64,000 nucleotides of DNA, taken from positions 17,182,001-17,246,000 of the forward strand of contig CM069607.1 of assembly GCA_035771175.1 (NCBI GenBank). The letters run 5' to 3'. Below the pieces are notes generated by a model. It worked only from the letters and a program-made list of their open reading frames with translations. It was not told the origin of the DNA and made no database searches. Shown here in pieces: positions 56,338 to 64,000 of the stretch (within the stretch, counting starts at the first letter, position 1; each line of letters begins with the position of its first letter). The position numbers and the translations under genes were made by a program. The DNA comes from Paratinospora sagittata (taxonomy: Eukaryota; Streptophyta; Magnoliopsida; Ranunculales; Menispermaceae).

Positions 56338-59300
56338 TGTTAATTTAATGACCCCCATGATGGTGTTTTGATGAATACAAACAACATGCGTATCATGTAC
56401 TAATCATCTATTTGAGAATTTTAGCTTAAGAGACCAACACGTTCACATCAAATGGATTCAAGCCTGAATACTTCTCAAGCTCAAGACAAATGAATGTAAT
56501 CTTTATTTTTGTATTTGTGTAGATGATCTTAGGATGTAAAATCTACTCTAGGATTGCTCAAATGAAATCCATATTCCAAGTTTTCAAAATGATCTTCAAT
56601 CTTCAATTTCTTTGAAAATGATTTCAATCATGTTTTTAACTTCATTGGAAATGGTTTCAAGCGTTTTCAAATCTTCAAAATGATGTTTAAAGTGTTTGAT
56701 TCTATTTGAACATGTTTGTGCAAATTTTTAAGAAAAGAAAATCAAGTTTGAAGGCTAAGTGGTTGACCGATGCGCTCCTTAAGGTGACCAGAGCGCTCCT
56801 AATGCGATCACATTACTTAAAGGTCTGCCACAGTCACCAGCGCGCTCCCCTTTGGAGCAGCGCACTACCCTAATCTCAGAACTTCTCGGGTCTCTGTTTA
56901 GTCCTAAAGAAGCCTGCTTCCTCTTAGAGCAGTGCGCTCCCCTGAGATCCTAAGAAATGATCACTCTCGGTTTTTTGCCAGCAGTGCACTCCTGGTTGGA
57001 ATAGCGCATTGCCTTCTAAGTAGTGTCGAGGTGGGTCTTGTGTAACCCTCGTATCTTAGGATGACATCATTTTGACCTGTATAATACTCGTATACGTGTA
57101 CGTATATGTATATGATGTTCATCACGCGTTGGTTTTGATTCCCTTTGCATGAAGTTTCGGAATGATTGGAGACCCGTTCGACTTCGAAATGTGTCGAAAA
57201 CGGTGTTTTGGATCAGTGAAGCTCGCTCCATGGAGGAAGAAATTTCTGTCACCGATTACATCAATGGCTTGATATCCTAGATCCGTGGTCCGATTGAGAT
57301 AAAATTTTGTCATCTTATTCTTCTCTGATAGATCTTCATTATGAACGGTGAAGATTTTGATCGGAGTTGTCTACTGTGAGTTATAAAGCTCCAAACACTA
57401 TTTTTCTGATTTACTGATTTTCTTGCGGAGTTTTTATCAAACGGTTGGATATCGTAATCCCACCGTTGGATTGAGCTTAACGTTTACCAGAATGTTGGTA
57501 ACTGACTCATAAAAAGTTTGTACAGTTAAGATGTTAAATTGATGAGTAATTTTCATAAAATTGAGTATTTAAGTGGAAGTAATTGCAGCAGAAAAAAATT
57601 ATTTCTATTGTTTAAGTATATTTTGAGTTGTGGGCCCAAATTTTTTATAAATACAAACCAAAACGGGATTTTATCACACTTGCTCATTTTTCCACCTTTA
57701 AGAGCGCTAGAGAGCTTGGAGAAAGGGGAAAGAAGAGAAGAAGAGAAAAAGAGAAAAAGAAGGGAAAAGGAGGTTTTTGGGTGGATTCTTGCTCAAAGAT
57801 CATCAAGGTAACCATTTCATTCCCATTTTTCTTCCTTCCATCATTCTCTTACAAGCATGCAACTGATTTTTTCGACCTAGGGTTCTATTGAATTCTGTTT
57901 TTGAAAGGGTGATGGAAAATCAAAGTTGGAATTAGGTCTTGAAATTAATATATGTTGACCTAGAGTGTATGGGGAGTACTCTAGAGGTGAAACCCCCATT
58001 GGAGGGGTTTCATAGACTTGACCTAAAACTAGTGTTTTGACCTAGGGTTTTTTATTCAAATTTCTTGTGATTTGTATGAAATTGATGAGTAATTATGAAT
58101 GTATGACACTCTAAATTACTAATCTTGAATAGGGGGAACCTAATTGTAGAGTAATTTTGGCTTAGGCCATGTAAATTGGGGATTTCCATGTAAATTGGGG
58201 ATTTTGCCCAAATTAAGGCTTTTGACCTAAGCCAAGTCAATTGACCAAATTGACTTGGGAATCATCTAATTGGACCTAAATGAAGTAGAACCATGGGTTT
58301 AGAATGTTTGAACCTATGATGATTTAGCATGTCTTAGTTCAATTTGGTCTTATGTCATATATTGCCAAATTGGGGATTTTGACCAAATATAATCAATTGA
58401 TGAAATTGACTTGATAAATAGTCAACTTAACCCTTAATATGATTGAATGTTTTGTATTATAGTGGTTGTGATCAAGGGGATCCACTTGTGGCATTCAATT
58501 TGGGTTATGTGTAGTTTGATTTTATGTTAATTGGTCAAATTGAACAATGGGGATTAGGCTCATGGGTTAGCATTTTAGAATCATTAGTTAACTTTGAAAT
58601 TGGGATTTAACATGGTTATTAGCATACTTTGGCTGATTTTAATATTGTATGAACCATGTATATATTGTAGGGATTCTAATTGATTCGAGTAACCCACGTG
58701 GGCTAGTTTGAAGTCTATGTACGTGAGGTGATTGGTGATCGTACTAGTACTTGATTTTGGATTGAAAAATGGATTGGCTAGACTTAGCCAATCGAGAGTG
58801 AGTGTTCTTTTATTTGTTGGTTTTCATATACGTGACATTGTATTATATAACTTGTTTCAAATTGATATATATATATATGCATGTTTTAATTTATTCATGA
58901 AATAAACTTTGAGCATATTCCATTGGGTAACATTTGGGTAGTCTCCAAGCTTGATTTTCTTTTGGAAGTCTTGTAAGTCTAGAGAGATCCCCAGTGTGGA
59001 CCTGGTAGAGGGTTTTAAGGGTAGGCACAACCGTTTTTCGATTAGGCCTGGTATGGGGTTTCGAAAGAATTGTAAATCAGTGACGTGCTATTGGAATTCC
59101 TATTAGAATATGAGTAAGAGGTCGTTCGATCACGGGTTTCGTGCACTCATGTTCTTGAATTTGATTCTTACCTAGGAGGTGTTAGGATTGCATTGCATGT
59201 TGTTTAAATGGTATGCATTGTCTTAATTATGACATGATGCATTATATTAGCATATATGTAATCTTGTTTTCATTTCCATGTTATCTCATGTTATTTCAAA

Positions 59301-60624
59301 TGTTTTTAATGATCTTGACATGTTTTACATAAATGCATGTATATTGCCACTTGTAGAAGACATTCACTGAGCTTGTTATAGCTCACACCTCATCCTTATC
59401 CTTTCAGGTTTTGATAGGAAGGGAAAAGGGAAGGCTTGACTGCTGAACATTCCTTCCAGTATTTTGTTGATGTAGGTGTTGTATAGTTTAATAATTTGAT
59501 ATTATGTACATGATAACACCTAGTATTTGTATTAATAACACATAGATGGGTTGTGTATGTTTTATATTATTTGAATTTTTTGGAATTTTATACTTGGTAT
59601 TTTTGGAGATGAAATCTTTAATTATTGTTAATCATGATTAGATGATGTTATAAGATTAATTTATTTGGGTTTTGTGTTTATGTTCGGCTGATGAGACGCC
59701 GAGTGTATCGCCGGAAGGTATACCCGGGGGTTTTGTGCCGGTCATGACGTCACGTATAGTGGGTCATGACACTTGAGTTCTTCCTGCACCAGCGCACTAC
59801 CTTTCGGAGCAGTGTGTTGCTGTGTGTGTCAGGGAATATTGTCATTTCTTGGTTACGAAAGTAACATTTGGCACACTCTTTCCTCTTTTATTGTATGTCC
59901 TTTTGCACAGACTTTCACATGCATTTTTGCCCCATTCTTTTGTGTGAAAGAATCTGAACATTTGCATTTAAATTTCAAACTCAAATTAGTGATTTTCTTG
60001 GAGATTGAAACCCTAATTTGTGCCCACACTCTGTTTTCATATAAAACCAATGTTGTGTTCTTTGAGAGACACAACCAACGAACTATTTGCAAGTTAGTCT
60101 TTCTAAGCTTAAACTTTGTTTTACTAAGCTTCATTTGAAATCTTTAAATTATCCAAAGAAGTTTTGTAAAAGCCTTTACTCTCTGTTCTTGAATTTTATC
60201 TTCATCTTTCTTTGAGCAAATTCGTGAGTAAGGTTCAGTAAGCATTGTAAGTATTTCTGAGGTTTTATGGTAAGAAAAATCCTCTCCATTTGCTCTTGTA
60301 TTTTAAGTGGCTTGTTAGCCACTGAAAGTTTTTTTGTCGAGAACGGTATATGTAAAAAGGTTGCTCACACCAGTGAAGTGAGTGTGTAAACAATTTTGAT
60401 CCTCATGCTTGAAGTAAGATCTTTAGTTGAGTTTTGGTAAATCTTAATCGAGGAGATCAAATCATGGAGGTAGGCTTCAAGAGCCGAACCACGTTAAATC
60501 TTTGTGTGCTTTACTTTTCTTGCTATCTCTGTTTTATTACCTGCAAGCATTTTATTTTTTGAAAGCTTTTAAAATCCTGCAAAGAGTCTAATTCACCCCC
60601 TCTTGGACTTTATCTAGGCCAACA
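56338..60624 (+). mobile_element. Sirevirus-like 3' LTR (family 3), split by a Ty3 solo LTR
   Basis: It starts TGTTAATTTAATGACCCCC and ends TTTATCTAGGCCAACA. Pieces 56,338-57,040 and 59,772-60,624 join to about 1.55 kb and align with 16,001-17,545. The U3 GC-rich array (GCGCTCC, GGAGCAGCGC) at 56,761-57,020 continues at 59,785-59,820. The hairpin GCTCACACCAGTGAAGTGAG is at about 60,362. Confidence 0.88.
57041..59771 (+). mobile_element. Ty3 (chromovirus-type) solo LTR
   Basis: It runs from TGTAACCCTCGTATC to GTGGGTCATGACA. CTTG lies on both sides (57,037-57,040 and 59,772-59,775), probably most of a 5-bp duplication. A TATA box TTATAAATAC is near 57,646. The surrounding Sirevirus U3 reads across the insertion as in 16,685-16,725. 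Confidence 0.88.
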
Positions 60625-61176
60625 TTTTCAAGCTTGCGAGAGTTCAAATCTTGGTGTTCAATCACTTTCAAAGTTTTTTGATGATTTCAAGTGATTTTTA
60701 ATTTGAGCTTCAACATTCAATTAATCTTCTAAAGATCAACAAGGACCTTCCACTCATCAGTTGTACATTCATTTTTATCTATATTGGCCGATTAATCTAG
60801 GGAGGGATTCAGTTTGAATTATAAGTATTTCTATGGATTGTTCGGTAAGGAACATCCTTCTATATTCTCTTTGTATTTCAAATTAGCTTGTTAACTACTG
60901 TGAGAGTTTCTCTAATAGAGAAACAATGTTTGTAACCGGTTTAATCCTTACCCGTAAGTAGGATCAGTTATAGTGGATTTTGAGAAATCTTGATCAGAGA
61001 GATCAAGTAGTGGATGTAGGTTTTGAAAGTCGGACCACTCTAAATCGATTGTATTCGTCTATTTACATTTCATGCACTTTCATTTTAATTGCTTAAGTTT
61101 TAATTTGTGAAAGGTTAATTTCGAAAACTTGCCAGTTTAATTCACCTCCCTTTTAGACTTTAAATCTGGGCCAACA
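60625..61176 (+). mobile_element. Sirevirus-like LTR fragment (U5 half)
   Basis: It contains a hairpin of ATCCT, TACCCGTAAGT, AGGAT near 60,943-60,968 and ends TTTAAATCTGGGCCAACA. The 5' half is missing and no primer site follows. Confidence 0.75.
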
Positions 61177-61236
61177 CTTACACAGAAAGAAGAAGAAGAA
61201 GAAGAATAAAACTGCATACAAAAGGATCGAGCTAGG

Positions 61237-61541
61237 GCTCTGATACCAAATGTTGAGGACAAAGAAGAGAGAAAAGAGAGGCGAGGAATATTTAAAAATG
61301 TGTATTCCAATAATTTTCAATTATAACATGTATACGTATTTATAGTGAAAAATCAATCAAAGTTAGAAAACTTTGATTGATTGTCATTAATTAGGCCTAA
61401 TAAATTATGAAATAATTACACAACTAAATAAGGAAGAGAAATAAAATCCTATTACTTATGCAAGTAAAGAAAATAATTAAAGGAGAAAAATTAAAATTAA
61501 AATTATTTTTATAATGACAATGCTCGTAAGTGGTTTGAACA
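61237..61541 (-). mobile_element. Short copia LTR with primer-binding site, minus strand
   Basis: Plus-sense GCTCTGATACCA (61,237-61,248) is the complement of the initiator-Met primer site, next to an LTR from 61,251 (TGTTGAGGAC) to about 61,541 (GTTTGAACA), about 290 bp. A TATA box in minus sense (CTATAAATACG) is near 61,342. Only about 60 bp of internal sequence, with a GAA run, remains. It is a different copia family from the Sireviruses. Confidence 0.7.
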
Positions 61542-61934
61542 TATAGAATGAATATCTTCAAATATGTCAAATTGAGAATGAGGAACTGGAATGACATAAA
61601 CAAAGATAATTAACAAACATATACATCGACTTAGCTATTAATAGGAAGTAGACCAGATGATAAAGGGCAATAAAACCAAGTCAAACTTCAAACTAAGACA
61701 CAACTTGCCTTCGCATCAACGCAAGCGAATTGTCTTCTCACCTCCTTCTCGTTGGACATTTTGTCCGCTCATCAAAGCAAATTGCCAAATAATTAAATAT
61801 AATATAAAATAAAGGAATTCCCTTGCCCCCCTTCATTTTCCAACACCATATTCCTCGTTCCCATCGTTTCTCCATCTCACCCTCTCTTCTCTCTCTATTT
61901 CTCTGTCTGCAACTTCAGGGTTAGGGTTTGTGAG
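61542..61934 (+). promoter_or_regulatory. Probable promoter and 5' UTR of the VAMP72-type gene
   Basis: A TATA-like AAATATAATATAAAATAAAG lies at about 61,795-61,815. It is followed by a pyrimidine-rich patch (CTCTCTTCTCTCTCTATTTC, about 61,881-61,905) and a telo-box-like AGGGTTAGGGTTT at 61,917-61,929 just before the start codon. These are common plant promoter/leader features. The transcription start is not determined. Confidence 0.55.
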
Positions 61935-62124
61935 ATGGGGCAACAATCTCTGATCTACAGCTTCGTTGCTCGAGGAACGGTGATTCTCGCCGAGTTCACC
62001 GAATTCACTGGAAACTTCACCAGCATCGCTTCTCAGTGTCTTCAAAAGCTTCCTGCTAGCAACAACAAGTTCACTTACAACTGCGATGGGCATACTTTTA
62101 ATTATCTTGTTGAAGATGGTTTCA
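61935..62124 (+). CDS. VAMP72: VAMP72-type longin R-SNARE, exon 1
   Basis: The exon encodes 63 residues plus one base of the next codon. It opens [20 protein letters not shown] and includes [14 protein letters not shown] and [20 protein letters not shown], the N-terminal longin domain of plant VAMP721/722-like proteins. These R-SNAREs mediate fusion of secretory vesicles at the plasma membrane and cell plate; the longin domain regulates targeting. The exon ends at a good donor (A then GTAAGT, 62,124/62,125), phase 1, so the next exon should complete a Thr codon. The SNARE motif and transmembrane anchor lie outside the window. The start is supported by the conserved N-terminus. It is the only apparently intact cellular gene part seen here; the exact VAMP72 paralogue cannot be told. 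Confidence 0.92.
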
Positions 62125-63014
62125 GTAAGTCATCTTTCGATCTCGATTTCTTTTTTTTTTTTTTTTTTTTTCCGATTTGGTTCTTTGTTTTGGATTTGCC
62201 CTCTGCCTGATTTGACCCTGTTTTTGTGCCATGGTGCTCTTCTCTTCCGTCTCTATGCACTATCTCTTTGATTTAATTGTTGAAGTGGTTTCTTTCGATG
62301 AATTTTCTTTTTATATGCTTGTGTATTTCGATTAAGCATGTGTTATAACTTAAAAAGCAATTCTTTTTTGTTATTTGACTATCTATCTTTGCTAGTTATT
62401 CGTGCCAATCGAGAATATTTGAGAAGTGTATGGCAACCTAGGGCATAGTGTCAGATAGACCAGATCGGATCACAGTAGTCTTTTATCGTTTATGGTAGTC
62501 TTTTATAGTTTCTGGATCTCTGTTATCAGTTTATTTAAGTTGGTTTAGAAGAAAAATTGAACTTGGAAATAATAACTGTGAATCATGAGTGAACCAAACA
62601 ATATTGTTAGCATCATGTGTAGATGGCAGATCAAAAGTAGCATATTGCTAGTGTCTCAAATAGTTAATTCGTTCTTGGCTGTCTCAAAGTTTGCCTTTGG
62701 TCAGTTTGGTTGTTCTACTAAACTAAACACTTGCATTCCTTTTAATTTTTAAAGCTCCTTACTTTTCATCTTCAACTTCTTTTTCTCATAGTTCTAGTAA
62801 AAGCCAATTCGTTGATTTGCTACATATCTTCTGGAACTAAAGAACCTAAACGCTTCAAGCTTTTTCTTGAGTTGGTCAAGTTAAATTTATTTGATTTTAA
62901 ACATGTTGCCAAACTAAATGATACAAAAATATTCTAAAACCCTAAACACCAAATGATAAAATTAGAAGTTGACATATTCAAGAAATTGTATGCGTAGCTT
63001 AATTGAAGAAGGAA

Positions 63015-63240
63015 ATGAGAGAGAATCAATTAAGATGGTTTGGACACATAAAAGAAAGGTTATTAGATGTGAGAGTTTGGAAGAATGACCTAGTATAAGT
63101 ATCGACTTAATGATAGGGATAAATGAAGACTTAAATACATCAGTAGAGATAATTAATAAAGGTATAACTACTTGTAGTATATTTGTCGATTTAGCTCTTG
63201 ATAAAAAATAGTGAAAGCAGTAGATTCATTTAGCTGATCC
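63015..63240 (+). pseudogene. LINE reverse transcriptase C-terminal remnant
   Basis: A short frame at 63,015-63,098 reads MRENQLRWFGHIKER, the familiar RENRLRWFGH motif at the end of plant LINE (RTE-like) reverse transcriptases. Degraded sequence continues to GCTGATCCC (ADP), also usual near the C-terminus. It is a dead 3' end fragment, co-oriented with the gene. Confidence 0.7.
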
Positions 63241-63284
63241 CATGTAGTAGGTAAAATGATTTAATTCCAAGTTTTAATTAGTGG

Positions 63285-64000
63285 TGTAATACCCTCAAAC
63301 TAAACCAACTTCACACCATATGATCACTTACTAAAAATTCAAAGGACATAAATGTCAATATTCCAAAAGATCAAGGACATTTCTTGAAAAATGATGTAAG
63401 TGTGAATATCCCAAAAGATCAAGGCATTTAAGGAAAAAAGACATAAATGTCAAAATCTCAAAAGATCAAGGACATTTCGAAAAAAGGACGTAAACGTCAA
63501 TATTCCAAAAGATCAAGGCATTTAAGAAAAGGACAAAAATGTAAATACGCAAAAAGTTCAAGGAAATTTTGGAAAAAACCCAAAATAACCACCCTTATAA
63601 ATAGAGGTGGTGGGGGTGAGGATGAAACCATCCATTTCTTGTTTTCTTTTCTCTCTCCTTTTAAAAGTTGAGGATATTCAGAGATTCTGCCAAAAAGATG
63701 ATAGCAACTTAGAAAAGGATATTCTGCCTAGAAAGCGATAGGACCTGGGAAGGAACCTGTGGTTTGCATTTCTTATGCTTTTTATTGGGTTTATAATAGT
63801 CCTGCATTATTTTGGTTCCTTGCACACTGTTTTATCACTATTGATATTTTGGGTATGTTGACCCTTGCTGGATTGCTAAATGCAACGTGGTGAGATTCCG
63901 GTGAAGTTTCTCAAAGTTTTGTTACTTATGTTAGCAATGCTATCTTGTTGCTTTGTATGCTCACTTTGCTGGATTGCTTAGTTTTAGCCTTAATATTTCT
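63285..64000 (+). mobile_element. Ty3-type LTR start inside the intron, runs off the window
   Basis: It begins TGTAATACCCTCAAAC, as Ty3 LTRs do, has a tandem-repeat U3 and a TATA box CTTATAAATAG at 63,594-63,604. R/U5-like sequence follows to the window end. Whether it is solo or full length cannot be seen. Confidence 0.6.
63361..63582 (+). repeat. Tandem repeat, about 47-bp period, five units
   Basis: TTCCAAAAGATCAAGG or a near copy starts at 63,361, 63,409, 63,456, 63,503 and about 63,547. Units alternate CAAGGACATTTC and CAAGGCATTTAAG. The array ends 12 bp or so before the TATA box. Confidence 0.85.

Larger units (their letters stand above)
62125..64000 (+). other. First intron of the VAMP72-type gene, continuing beyond the window
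   Basis: After the donor there is a T run (about 62,151-62,171) and AT-rich sequence. I found no second exon with the expected YC-VVAVD-type longin continuation up to 64,000, so the intron is longer than 1.87 kb. It contains a LINE remnant and the start of an LTR. Between 62,172 and 63,014 I see nothing else. Confidence 0.7.

Noticed and set aside
57539..57891. Overlapping lysine-rich ORFs
   Set aside because: They arise from a purine-rich GAGAAAAAG stretch after the TATA box of a Ty3 LTR.
61917..61929. Telomere-like AGGGTTAGGGTTT
   Set aside because: Only two units, just before a start codon; this is a telo-box of plant promoters/leaders, not an interstitial telomere.
62125..64000. Second exon of the VAMP72-type gene
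   Set aside because: No acceptor followed by the expected longin continuation was found on reading all three plus frames.

Overview
The window is nuclear DNA of a flowering plant, probably a eudicot. It is AT-rich and consists almost entirely of nested, decayed LTR retrotransposons (about 1-61,200). One recognisable cellular gene begins near the right edge: the first exon of a VAMP72-type longin R-SNARE on the + strand (61,935-62,124). Its first intron runs out of the window and itself holds a LINE remnant and an LTR. The plant assignment rests on the retroelement lineages (Tat/Athila-like, Tekay-like chromovirus, Sirevirus-like copia with an envelope-like ORF), on initiator-Met and Asp tRNA primer sites, and on the plant-type longin sequence. 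I cannot name the species.

Layout. 1-7,581: 3' part of a Tat/Athila-like Ty3 element whose polyprotein lacks RT and RNase H; its 3' LTR is split by a 2.8-kb Sirevirus solo LTR. 7,582-13,116: minus-strand Sirevirus pieces (gag/protease, LTR, envelope-like ORF), the last split by a Tat LTR. 13,165-18,411: plus-strand Sirevirus pieces (three LTR pieces, an envelope-like tail, a broken gag). 18,412-22,926: a Ty3 LTR partly present twice around a Tat LTR. 22,930-33,091: Tekay-like chromovirus pieces on both strands (gag-PR-RT start; RT end-RNase H-integrase-chromodomain-LTR; a 5' LTR with primer site and gag start), again split by a Sirevirus solo LTR. 33,092-44,053: a short gag-only Sirevirus derivative on the minus strand. 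Its 5' LTR lies in three pieces, separated by a Tat LTR-gag fragment and by a copia/chromovirus chimera. 44,054-51,680: another minus-strand Sirevirus with envelope-like ORF, carrying two solo LTRs with perfect 5-bp target-site duplications. 51,681-61,541: poorly resolved sequence, Ty3 LTRs, a Sirevirus LTR split by a 2.7-kb Ty3 solo LTR, and a short minus-strand copia LTR about 390 bp upstream of the VAMP start codon.

No retroelement ORF is intact. Breaks include stops, frameshifts, deletions and substitutions of catalytic residues in protease, RNase H and integrase. The most unusual signals are in the LTRs. Two Sirevirus LTR subfamilies carry, downstream of the TATA box, arrays of roughly 30-bp units, each able to form a short stem around a CCCGTAA-like loop, with compensating changes between the arms. 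Upstream of the TATA box lie arrays of inverted GGACGCT / AGCGCCC sites. A palindrome-like GGAACGCATTCC motif occurs in both Ty1 and Ty3 LTRs here. All identifications were made by reading the sequence and recalling protein-family motifs; no search was run.
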